A stretch of 28,016 nucleotides of DNA from CAYJCL01 sp964370475 (GTDB lineage: Bacteria > Bacillota_I > Bacilli_A > RF39 > UBA660). Both the position numbers and the translations under genes were made by a program. Location: contig CAYJJI010000013.1 of assembly GCA_964370475.1 (NCBI GenBank), positions 1 through 28,016 of the forward strand, written 5' to 3'. The notes under the pieces were generated by a model. That model worked only from the letters and a program-made list of their open reading frames with translations. It did no database searches and was not told the origin of the DNA. This document shows, in pieces, positions 14,570 through 21,691 of this stretch; the first letter of the stretch is position 1, and the number at the start of each line of letters is the position of its first letter.

Positions 14570-16507
14570 TTATAGTTTTTCTATTTCTTCTTTTTGTTCT
14601 TCATTTAGATCTAATACTTCTATTTCTGTTGGTGTAGTTTCTAAGATGCTAGTTGGTATTTCTTTTTTTGATTTTTTAAACCTTCTTTTATTTTTAATTA
14701 TTATTATTACTAATAATGTTAGTACAATACCTATTGCTAAACTAATACCCACAATAATCCAAGAATCTAAATTACTTGATTTAGTTGGTTCTGTTTCTGA
14801 ATTATCTAGTTGTCCTATTTGATAAATTGTTTCAGATGTTGTTTTAAATGTATAATAGTTATCATGATTTATAGCTGATATCTCATTGTTATTTTGGTCG
14901 TATAATTTTTTTGAAGTATCTATATTTTCTATAAAGTAACTAATAGTTACATTTTCTGGTAATTTTGTTGTAAATAAATTATTTTCATAATTAACAATTA
15001 AATTTATATCTTTTTCTTGTTCTATATTCTTATCTATAGTTAATGAATATAATAAACCATCATATTCGTTTACTATTTTTATTTTTAGGGTGTATTCACT
15101 ATCTTTTAATATTTTTAATATATCTTTAGATAATAACAGTTCGTCTTCTTGCTTTAATATTAAAGTTGTATCAGAAGTTAATTTACTAGGTAACTTATCT
15201 ATTTCATAGTATGTTTCTTCATCATTAATATCTATATATAAAGTGTATATTTTATCTTCTAAACCTTCATCACTAACCGTTATAGTTATTATATTTATTC
15301 CTATTTTTTCTTCATACTCACTAATAGTTATTTGAGCAGATGATGAGTCAGCTACAGCATTAATATCAATTGTGTTATCGTTTATACCTATTAAATATAG
15401 TAATTTATCATTAATGTTTATTGTTTTACCATTAACTTTAAGTGATGATAATTCATTGCTTCTATTAACTGTATCTCTGTTAGTAAATATTATTTTATAT
15501 AATTGACTTTCTCCATCTGAACCAGTTGATATTATTGTGTGACTTTTTTGATATGGAGTTATATCTACTAAACCAGTTCCTCTAATTGACCCTTTTGAAT
15601 CTTCTAAAATTGCTGATATATTTAATTCTGTTACTGAAACTGGAAGATTTATTTCGTACTCAAAAATATCTTTGTTAAAGTTTATTTGATATCCTTCTAT
15701 TTTTAAGTCACTTAGATATCTTGAACCACTTACTTCTGGTAATTCATCATCTGGTTCATTTCCTCCATTTATTTGATCGTCTTCTTCTTCAGGTTTTACA
15801 CTATATCTTTCAATTTGTAATGTATATGTTTTTGTTTTATTGTTATTAGTTACTTCTAATTCTATTTCGTTTACTCCATAAGATAGTTCTTTAGTATTTA
15901 TTGTTACTTTACCTACTGATGTTGTTGTTATATCTAATGTAGCTTCTGTTGTTTTATCTAGAACTATTAAGTCAGTTATAGGGTAACTTTTTCCAAAGAC
16001 TTTTAATGAATTTAGTGTTCCTCCTGGAATTGTTTCTGTTAAATCAATTGTAATAGGTTCATAAGTGGCTTTTCTTTCATTATCTTTAGCATCAATTAAT
16101 ACTGGTGCGGTAACATCTATTTTTGTATCCTCAGATGAAATAGCATTAAAATTCACATTTACAACCGCTCCTGAACCCATTCCGAACTTATCAGTGTTTT
16201 TACAGTCTATATTTATAACTAATTTGTCATTCTCTTGTTTTACTGATGTACAACCCTCTATATTTGGATTTATTACTTCGTAGTTTATATATTGAACTTT
16301 ACTAATTTCATAAAGTAATTCTATCTGACCAAAAGTAACCGCTTCGTAGTGAAAATCTAAAGCCATAACTGTTACTGAAAATTCACTTCCATTTTCTACT
16401 GTTTTAACTCCATCTGTTTGTTCTAAACTTATTATTTCTGCTTTTATATATTTTGAATTCATCAGGAAAAGAAATATTCCAAATGCTATTAACAACCCTT
16501 TTTTCAT
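14570..16507 (-). CDS. membrane-anchored surface protein, cohesin and cadherin-like domains
   Basis: A 645-residue secreted protein with a signal peptide (residues 1-23, MKKGLLIAFGIFLFLMNSKY then KAE). A cohesin-like domain follows to about residue 155 (MALDFHYEAVTFGQIELLY, then GAVVNVNFNAIS). Next come three cadherin-like beta-sandwich repeats starting LNSLKVFG, LSDLKIEG and LSSLKVNG, each closing with a YTLQI/YKIIF/YTLYI strand. An acidic spacer (PEEEDDQINGGNEPDDELP) separates repeats one and two. A membrane helix (about 582-604) and a 40-residue cytoplasmic tail end the protein. Such proteins are thought to act in adhesion or wall contact; the partner is unknown. It has its own promoter and terminator. 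Confidence 0.85.
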   Translation of the reverse strand: MKKGLLIAFGIFLFLMNSKYIKAEIISLEQTDGVKTVENGSEFSVTVMALDFHYEAVTFGQIELLYEISKVQYINYEVINPNIEGCTSVKQENDKLVINIDCKNTDKFGMGSGAVVNVNFNAISSEDTKIDVTAPVLIDAKDNERKATYEPITIDLTETIPGGTLNSLKVFGKSYPITDLIVLDKTTEATLDITTTSVGKVTINTKELSYGVNEIELEVTNNNKTKTYTLQIERYSVKPEEEDDQINGGNEPDDELPEVSGSRYLSDLKIEGYQINFNKDIFEYEINLPVSVTELNISAILEDSKGSIRGTGLVDITPYQKSHTIISTGSDGESQLYKIIFTNRDTVNRSNELSSLKVNGKTININDKLLYLIGINDNTIDINAVADSSSAQITISEYEEKIGINIITITVSDEGLEDKIYTLYIDINDEETYYEIDKLPSKLTSDTTLILKQEDELLLSKDILKILKDSEYTLKIKIVNEYDGLLYSLTIDKNIEQEKDINLIVNYENNLFTTKLPENVTISYFIENIDTSKKLYDQNNNEISAINHDNYYTFKTTSETIYQIGQLDNSETEPTKSSNLDSWIIVGISLAIGIVLTLLVIIIIKNKRRFKKSKKEIPTSILETTPTEIEVLDLNEEQKEEIEKL

Positions 16508-16532
16508 AGTTCCTCCTTATTATTCTTATTTT

Positions 16533-16561
16533 ATTATATCTTTATGACTTTAATTTTTCAA
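16533..16561 (-). promoter_or_regulatory. promoter of the cohesin/cadherin-like protein gene
   Basis: TTGAAA (16556-16561) and TATAAT (16533-16538) are 17 bp apart on the minus strand. The -35 lies within the last codons of pnuC. Confidence 0.85.
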
Positions 16562-17218
16562 TGGTTTAATTTTATTTAAATAGTTCTTTTTCCATGATAT
16601 TTGACCGTATATTGAATTTATTAAATACACTAGCCACATCACTGCTAATGGTAAACTGTTAATATTTTTAATAGTTAACGTTATCCATAAAATTAAATTA
16701 GTTGAATTTACTATAATGAATACTGGCCATTGTTCATAATATTTATTTGTAAGTAGGTATATGCCAAGATATCCTAGCACTGATGCGATACTATCCAAAA
16801 CTATATTCTTCCCTTCTAGGAAATATAGTATTGATCCGTAAATTATTATTGATATTATACTTAATATTATTATATTTAAGCGATGATTTCTTTTTATAAA
16901 TTTAATTCCACTATGATCTTTTTTATCTAATCTAAACCAGTTAATTGTTCCCCAAATAAGCATTGGTAAACAATAACCTAGATTATATATTATTCCTCCA
17001 TATAAACTAGCTTTTATGCAAATGTAGCCATATGTACTAACGTTTATAATACCAAATATTAAACCCCATTTGATATTTTTGACTACAAACAAGGTATATA
17101 TTATTCCAGTTATTGATGATACTGAAAATAATAATGAACTTTCATTGATTATACATACAATACTTATCACAATTAATGCAGTGATTAAATAATAGTTCCA
17201 CAAAGTCCACTTTTTCAT
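16550..17218 (-). CDS. pnuC: nicotinamide riboside transporter PnuC
   Basis: PnuC moves nicotinamide riboside across the membrane by facilitated diffusion, for NAD synthesis. The 222-residue protein has about seven membrane helices and the family's C-terminal pattern: NKYYEQWPVFIIVNSTNLIL, then PLAVMWLVYLINSIYGQISW and KK, with conserved Trp and Asn at the binding site. NWFRL in the loop before the centre is also typical. AGGATGTG lies before the ATG. It has no clear terminator; its 3' end holds the -35 of the next gene. A weak promoter TAGAAA/TACAAT overlaps the RNase J terminator. No riboswitch fits in the 44-nt gap upstream. Confidence 0.92.
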   Translation of the reverse strand: MKKWTLWNYYLITALIVISIVCIINESSLLFSVSSITGIIYTLFVVKNIKWGLIFGIINVSTYGYICIKASLYGGIIYNLGYCLPMLIWGTINWFRLDKKDHSGIKFIKRNHRLNIIILSIISIIIYGSILYFLEGKNIVLDSIASVLGYLGIYLLTNKYYEQWPVFIIVNSTNLILWITLTIKNINSLPLAVMWLVYLINSIYGQISWKKNYLNKIKPLKN

Positions 17219-17246
17219 ATTTTCACATCCTAAATAATTGTAACAT

Positions 17247-17270
17247 AAAAAAAAGTATATTTCTATACTT
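17247..17270 (-). terminator. terminator of the RNase J gene
   Basis: A 7-bp stem (17253-17259 with 17264-17270) closes a GAAA tetraloop and is followed by eight T on the minus strand. The stop codon begins in the loop. Confidence 0.88.
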
Positions 17271-18897
17271 CTTGTACTACTGCAATAATCATTGGTTTAC
17301 ATTCTGTCTCACGATATAAGTATTTACCTAGTTCATCACGTATTTCTGTTTTAATTTTATTATAATCAATATAATTTGGAGAAATATTTCTTTCAATAAC
17401 TGTTTGAGCTATTTCTTTTATATTATTAATCATTTCACTAGAATCTTTTACATATATAAATCCTCTAGTAGTTATTTCTGGTCCTACTAATAGTACTTTT
17501 TCTTTTTTTGATATAGTAGCACTTATTAATACTATACCATTTTCACTTAGCATTTCACGATCTTTGATAACTAAATCTCCAACATCTGATGAGCTTTTAC
17601 CATCTATTAAAACATCGTTAACTTTTATTTTATTATTTGTAGATAATAGTTTTCCTTTTTCAAATTCTACTATTTCTCCATTTTGTTTTAATATAATATT
17701 ATCTGGGTTAATATCTAATTTTTTTGCTAAATTAGCATTGTTAACCATGTATCTGTACTCACCTTGTACCGGTATATAATATTTTGGTTTTATTAACCCT
17801 AACATTAGCATTAAATCTTCTGATGAAGCGTGATGTAAAATCAGCTTTTCTTTTGGAATAGATACAATTTTACATCCTTGTGTTGCTAAAGCATTTTCAG
17901 TTTTAACTAGTATTTTTTCACTACTATCGTATTTAGGTACTGCAAACACTACAGTATCTGTTGGTTTTAATTTAATGAATTTATCATATCCATTTATTAT
18001 TTTATTGATACTAGCATAAGGATTATCTTTAGTATCTGGAATTATAATTATTGCATCTTTATCATCAATGTTAGATAAATCTCCTAATATTGAATCATTA
18101 AATTTCAAGTAGTTATTTTGTTTTGCAAATGATACAGCATTTTGTAACATTTTACCCATAATAATTACTTTACGATGTGTATTTGCTGCACTATCGAATA
18201 TCTCTTGCATCGTATATAAGTGATTTGGCAGTACTAAGTACATCACTCTATCTGGGTGATGGTTTAATGCATCTTTAAACACTGATACTAAACGGTGTTT
18301 TGGTGATGAGTGCCCTACTTTTTCTGAATGTTGACTTTCACTTAATAGCGCTAGAACTTTTTGTTTACCTACATAAGCAACTTTTCCTAAATCCATTGAA
18401 TAGTCATCTGACATAGTTGGATCTATGATGAAGTCTCCTGTATAAACTATAGATCCATCCGGTGTATTAAGAACAAACATTACTGAATTTGGTACACTAT
18501 GGTTTACATTTATTGAAAAAACACTAGAATTTCCAAAGTCTATTTTTTTGTTTGGTGTTATTTCAATTATATTTTTTGTTGGAACATTTGATGTTTCTAA
18601 AACATATTTAGTATACTTTGTTGCATATACTTTTAGATTTGGTATTTCGTTTATCAAATCTTGAGTTGCTCCCATATTTTCTTGATGTCCGTGTGTTAAA
18701 AACAATCCTTTTATTCTTTTTTTATTTTTAACTAAATAGCTAAAATCTGGAATGATGTAATCTATTCCATATAAATTTTCGTTGGCAAATTTTATTCCGC
18801 AATCGAAGACAAAGATATCATCATCTACTTCTACAACGTAACAATTTTTTCCATTTTCATTCAACCCACCGATTGCGTGGATTTTTATTTTACTCAT
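17263..18897 (-). CDS. rnj: ribonuclease J family protein, metal site degenerate
   Basis: RNase J is a beta-CASP metallo-beta-lactamase nuclease with 5' exonuclease and endonuclease activity in Firmicutes. The 544-residue length and order of domains fit. The metal motif, normally HGHEDHIG, reads HGHQENMG at residues 69-76: His69 and His71 remain, but the Asp is Glu73 and the next His is Asn74. His133 (NHSVPNS) and Asp155 (YTGDF) are kept. His356 is kept in HHASSEDL, but PVHGEY is PVQGEY (Gln378). This pattern resembles the weakly active RNase J2 paralogue, so it may mainly be a structural partner of an RNase J1 encoded elsewhere. It has its own promoter. Confidence 0.92.
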   Translation of the reverse strand: MSKIKIHAIGGLNENGKNCYVVEVDDDIFVFDCGIKFANENLYGIDYIIPDFSYLVKNKKRIKGLFLTHGHQENMGATQDLINEIPNLKVYATKYTKYVLETSNVPTKNIIEITPNKKIDFGNSSVFSINVNHSVPNSVMFVLNTPDGSIVYTGDFIIDPTMSDDYSMDLGKVAYVGKQKVLALLSESQHSEKVGHSSPKHRLVSVFKDALNHHPDRVMYLVLPNHLYTMQEIFDSAANTHRKVIIMGKMLQNAVSFAKQNNYLKFNDSILGDLSNIDDKDAIIIIPDTKDNPYASINKIINGYDKFIKLKPTDTVVFAVPKYDSSEKILVKTENALATQGCKIVSIPKEKLILHHASSEDLMLMLGLIKPKYYIPVQGEYRYMVNNANLAKKLDINPDNIILKQNGEIVEFEKGKLLSTNNKIKVNDVLIDGKSSSDVGDLVIKDREMLSENGIVLISATISKKEKVLLVGPEITTRGFIYVKDSSEMINNIKEIAQTVIERNISPNYIDYNKIKTEIRDELGKYLYRETECKPMIIAVVQEV

Positions 18898-18944
18898 ATT
18901 TTCACTCTTTTCTAAAATAAATAATAAAGACTTCGGATATATAG

Positions 18945-18973
18945 ATTATATCATATTTTATTTATTTTAGCAA
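18945..18973 (-). promoter_or_regulatory. RNase J gene promoter
   Basis: TTGCTA (18968-18973) and TATAAT (18945-18950) are 17 bp apart on the minus strand. The predicted leader is about 40 nt with a weak AGAGTG ribosome site. Confidence 0.75.
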
Positions 18974-18982
18974 ATCAAATGA

Positions 18983-19747
18983 TTAGATAGACTCATTAAT
19001 TAGTGTACTTAGTTTTACTATTTCATAGCCTTTAAATTTTATTTCATTAATCAGTAGATTAACAATTTCTATCTTGTTTGACTCATTTATATATATTATA
19101 GATCCGTTAGTAAGTTCTTCTTTTACCTCTATTAAATTATTGTTTAATATGATACTCGGTTTAACTAAATAATACTCATTTTCTTTGCATAATTTTAAAT
19201 TAACATTAGTATTAGTTAAGCAAATATCACTATTGTTATTTATAGTTTTTTTTAGTTTGTTAAATTCGAGTTCATCTGATTCTTTAATAATATTCTCTTG
19301 ATTTTTGTCATAATTATCTACTGTGGCTAGGTATGAGTACTCTACTTGAAGTTTGTTTAGCAATTCGGAATGTTCTAAACTATTTATGACTATGCTAATT
19401 TCTTTTTTTGCTTTATTGCCATGAATGATAGTTTTGTCTTTATTTTCTTCTAAAGAAACATCTGGTTTTATTATATCGTATATTAAATAATATTTGTTAA
19501 ATATACCTAAATTTTTCATATTAGAAAAACTTTTATTAATATTTACTTCTTTGCCATTAATTCCAGGAATTATCGAATTATCTTCTATTATAGCATTGAC
19601 ACTTTCTACATTATAATCTGATTTTGTTTCGTTTATAGTTTTAATTATTGGATTTTGTTCTTGCGAATATAGTGCTGCTTTTTCTGTATAATAAAAGCTA
19701 AATAACATAAAAGATGCTAATCCTATAAATTGAAATATTTTTTTCAT
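18983..19747 (-). CDS. membrane-anchored polysaccharide-deacetylase-like protein, probably inactive
   Basis: A 254-residue protein with an N-terminal hydrophobic segment (about residues 3-20) and an extracytoplasmic remainder. The C-terminal NGSIIYINESNKIEIVNLLI then KFKGYEIVKLSTLI resembles the closing strand and helix of NodB-type deacetylases (GSIILLH ... KGYxFVTLSEL). The HxxxH zinc pair and catalytic Asp motifs are not found, so hydrolase activity is doubtful. The similarity is partial and this could be an unrelated surface protein. AGGTGATT precedes the ATG. No terminator follows, so it may be co-transcribed with the RNase J gene. Confidence 0.6.
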   Translation of the reverse strand: MKKIFQFIGLASFMLFSFYYTEKAALYSQEQNPIIKTINETKSDYNVESVNAIIEDNSIIPGINGKEVNINKSFSNMKNLGIFNKYYLIYDIIKPDVSLEENKDKTIIHGNKAKKEISIVINSLEHSELLNKLQVEYSYLATVDNYDKNQENIIKESDELEFNKLKKTINNNSDICLTNTNVNLKLCKENEYYLVKPSIILNNNLIEVKEELTNGSIIYINESNKIEIVNLLINEIKFKGYEIVKLSTLINESI

Positions 19748-19783
19748 TTAATCACCTATTTAATATATATGAATTTTTTTAAT

Positions 19784-19806
19784 AAAAAAACCGGTATTAA
19801 CCGATT
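19784..19806 (-). terminator. terminator of the 117-residue XRE regulator gene
   Basis: A 7-bp stem with one U-G wobble (19789-19795 with 19800-19806, loop holding the stop) is followed by T residues. The wobble would be a C-A mismatch in the plus-strand transcript, so it works best for the minus strand. Confidence 0.82.
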
Positions 19807-20150
19807 CTATTTTTTATTAATTCTGCAATCCTTTTTGGATCTTCAATTAAGATATCATAAATGTATTTGTTTTTCTTTAATTCTTCTAGGAAGGTTACTT
19901 CTTCTTTAGTTAGGGTAATTATTTTATTTTCTTTTTCTAATGTCTTTATAAGGTGATCTGCTCCGATTAAGTAATCAGCTGTAACTGAAAATATTTGCAT
20001 TAATGAAATTATTATTTCTGTATTTGGCATTCTCTTTTCATTTTCATATGAGCTTATTGCTGATTTTTTAACGCCAATTAACTGACCTAATTCTGTTTGA
20101 TTTAAATCTTTAGCTTCTCTTAATTTTCTTAATCTGTCTCCCCTAATCAT
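19797..20150 (-). CDS. XRE-family transcriptional regulator
   Basis: A 117-residue DNA-binding protein. Residues 7-61 form a Cro/CI helix-turn-helix (RLRKLREAKDLNQTELGQLI, then SAISSYENEKRMPN and the ADYLIGA end). A C-terminal helical segment (EEVTFLEELKKNK) probably serves dimerisation. AGAGGTGAT precedes the ATG. It is divergent to a second, smaller XRE gene with 110 bp between the two starts. It could be a repressor of itself and its neighbour; targets are unknown. Confidence 0.93.
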   Translation of the reverse strand: MIRGDRLRKLREAKDLNQTELGQLIGVKKSAISSYENEKRMPNTEIIISLMQIFSVTADYLIGADHLIKTLEKENKIITLTKEEVTFLEELKKNKYIYDILIEDPKRIAELIKNRIG

Positions 20151-20198
20151 GGTATCACCTCTTTTGAAAATTATATTATTCTTAAAATGTTAATTGTT

Positions 20199-20212
20199 TT
20201 ATGTACACATTA
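20199..20212. promoter_or_regulatory. imperfect palindrome between the two XRE genes
   Basis: TTATGT and ACATTA flank a 2-bp centre, matching as inverted half sites except at one position. It lies in the divergent control region where an XRE operator would be expected. Assignment as an operator is inference. Confidence 0.3.
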
Positions 20213-20225
20213 TGAGAACTTTTTG

Positions 20226-20254
20226 TTGATATTATTCACTTTCTTTAATATAAT
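20226..20254 (+). promoter_or_regulatory. promoter giving a leaderless transcript
   Basis: TTGATA (20226-20231) and TATAAT (20249-20254) are 17 bp apart on the plus strand. The normal start distance of 7 bases after the -10 falls on base 20261, the A of the ATG. Confidence 0.83.
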
Positions 20255-20260
20255 TTATAT

Positions 20261-20464
20261 ATGAAAGAATTAATTAGATTGAAAGAACTACGTTTAGAGT
20301 ATGGTTATAATGGTTCATACATTGCAAATTTAGTGGGTATATGTAAATCTCATTACTATCACTTAGAAACTGGAAAACGTGCTCTTTCATATTCGTTAGC
20401 AATAAAAATCGCTGATGTGTTTAAAATGAAACCAGATCAAATCTTTTATTCAGATTTGTCTTGA
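20261..20464 (+). CDS. small XRE-family regulator, probably leaderless mRNA
   Basis: A 67-residue, single-domain Cro/CI-type helix-turn-helix protein: LKELRLEYGYNGSYIANLVG, then SHYYHLETGKRALS and the IADVFKMKPDQIF end. Full domain length from this Met and no other Met before the motif argue that the start is right, yet no Shine-Dalgarno precedes it. The promoter places transcription start at the ATG itself. The 3' end converges with ssb and the two genes overlap by 19 bp. Regulators of this type often control their own synthesis. Confidence 0.92.
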   Translation: MKELIRLKELRLEYGYNGSYIANLVGICKSHYYHLETGKRALSYSLAIKIADVFKMKPDQIFYSDLS

Positions 20465-20790
20465 GTTTCTTTTTTACTTGATAAAAATGTAACTTTTTCG
20501 GCTACTATTTCTGTTTGATAGTACTTTGTATCATCTTCTTTAGTTATTAAGCTTCCTTGTAATCTACCTTTTACTCCAATAATATCTCCACTTTTACAAT
20601 ATTCTTTTGTATTTTTAGCGATTCCATCCCATAAAGTACACTTTAGAAAATCAGTTTCATATATTCCTTCTGAATTTTTAAATGATCTTGGTACTGCTAC
20701 TATAATGTTTGATACTTTTTTTCCATTTTCTTTTGAAATCACTTCTGGATCTTTTGTTAATCTTCCTACTATAACTACTTGATTTAGCAT
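20446..20790 (-). CDS. ssb: short single-stranded DNA-binding protein, SsbB-like
   Basis: The OB-fold of SSB is clear (MLNQVVIVGRLTKDPEV, TDFLKCTLWDGIAKN, and GDIIGVKGRLQGS). At 114 residues it lacks the Gly/Gln-rich linker and the acidic DDDIPF-type tip that recruits repair proteins, ending in KKETQDKSE. This matches the tail-less second SSB of Bacillus (SsbB, used in transformation), so a full-length SSB is expected elsewhere. AAGGAGG precedes the ATG. It has its own promoter, no terminator, and a 3' overlap with the small XRE gene, so its transcript may run antisense into it. Confidence 0.93.
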   Translation of the reverse strand: MLNQVVIVGRLTKDPEVISKENGKKVSNIIVAVPRSFKNSEGIYETDFLKCTLWDGIAKNTKEYCKSGDIIGVKGRLQGSLITKEDDTKYYQTEIVAEKVTFLSSKKETQDKSE

Positions 20791-20810
20791 ATTTCCTCCT
20801 TTCGATAAAT

Positions 20811-20839
20811 CTTATAACATTACATTTTTATTATTGCAA
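20811..20839 (-). promoter_or_regulatory. ssb promoter
   Basis: TTGCAA (20834-20839) and TATAAG (20811-20816) are 17 bp apart on the minus strand. Confidence 0.7.
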
Positions 20840-20955
20840 ATCACTATTTTTTTATTTTGATAACAAATACTATTCTCATTTTTATATTTTGTTATACAGT
20901 TTTTCATTTCTTGTTATTTGTAACAATCTATTTAATAAATTTAATTCTTTTGTAA

Positions 20956-20984
20956 TTGAATATTTTTATTTTTTTTGATATGAT
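20956..20984 (+). promoter_or_regulatory. promoter of the 21009-21671 gene
   Basis: TTGAAT (20956-20961) and TATGAT (20979-20984) are 17 bp apart on the plus strand. Confidence 0.7.
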
Positions 20985-21008
20985 ATTAATAGAATAGTAG
21001 GTGTTAAT

Positions 21009-21671
21009 ATGAGTTCAGTTGATTTTATGAGTGTACATAATTCTAATTCACTTGAAACAATTAAAAATAGTAATTCACAATTATCACCGATAGTTATCGA
21101 AAATAATTTCTTACTATATAATGACCAAAGTCTTTATTTAGGTCATTTCAATTTAGATTCTTTATCAAAAGATAAAGAGTTTGAAGAGTACGTTAGTCTT
21201 TTAGGAGTTGAAGAATTCGTTGATATTATTAGACCTCAAGTTTTTTTAGTTAACAAACTTGCTAGTCAAGATTATACTATTATAGATGATTACTATGAAT
21301 GTTTAATGAATAATACCTATGATGAAAAAAAGATTAACGTTTTCCATTCTTTGATGAATGATTTGTTTAAAGTTTATGATTTCTTAGTTCCTCAAATAAC
21401 TGAAATTGTAAATGATTATAAAATGACAATGCATAAAATTGAAATGATGGAAAACACTGAAGGTTTTTTAGATAATGAAATTGAGTATTATCATTCTATT
21501 CAAGATAACGGATTGATTTTTTCTAGTAAATTACAAAATGCTAAATCTCTTGTTAGAAAATTAGAGATGGACAATCCTGGTTCTAAAGCTGGATATATTA
21601 GTGCTTTGTTCACTAGTGTAATTATTACTGTTGCTGGTATTGCTCTCGCAATTATTATGAATTTAAAATAG
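21009..21671 (+). CDS. hypothetical tail-anchored membrane protein
   Basis: Not recognised. The 220-residue protein has a Ser/Asn-rich N-terminus, a charged helical body (for example KINVFHSLMNDLFKVYDFLV and KMTMHKIEMMENTEG) and one hydrophobic segment at the extreme C-terminus (about 197-217, ending MNLK). Without a signal peptide it should have a cytoplasmic body and a C-terminal anchor, an unusual topology in bacteria. The start has AGGTGT 5 nt upstream. It has its own promoter, converges on spoVS and shares its terminator. No function can be proposed. Confidence 0.85.
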   Translation: MSSVDFMSVHNSNSLETIKNSNSQLSPIVIENNFLLYNDQSLYLGHFNLDSLSKDKEFEEYVSLLGVEEFVDIIRPQVFLVNKLASQDYTIIDDYYECLMNNTYDEKKINVFHSLMNDLFKVYDFLVPQITEIVNDYKMTMHKIEMMENTEGFLDNEIEYYHSIQDNGLIFSSKLQNAKSLVRKLEMDNPGSKAGYISALFTSVIITVAGIALAIIMNLK

Positions 21672-21691
21672 AGACTTACTTAGTCTCTATT
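21667..21691. terminator. bidirectional hairpin shared with spoVS
   Basis: A perfect 9-bp stem (21667-21675 with 21683-21691, 7-nt loop) holds the stop codons of both converging genes. T tracts on both sides are short and interrupted, so it is a weaker terminator than most here. Confidence 0.7.

Larger units (their letters stand above)
20791..21008. promoter_or_regulatory. divergent control region with TTGTTA/TAACAA sites
   Basis: The longest intergenic stretch, between ssb and the tail-anchored protein gene. Besides the two promoters it holds four copies of TAACAA or its complement TTGTTA (20861-20866, 20889-20894, 20911-20916, 20921-20926). The last two form the perfect inverted repeat TTGTTA-TTTG-TAACAA. 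They lie upstream of both -35 boxes, as expected for activator or repressor sites. Confidence 0.45.

Noticed and set aside
17219..17262. NAD-related riboswitch or NiaR site upstream of pnuC
   Set aside because: The gap is 44 bp and mostly occupied by the RNase J terminator and the ribosome site; no structure or palindrome is left.
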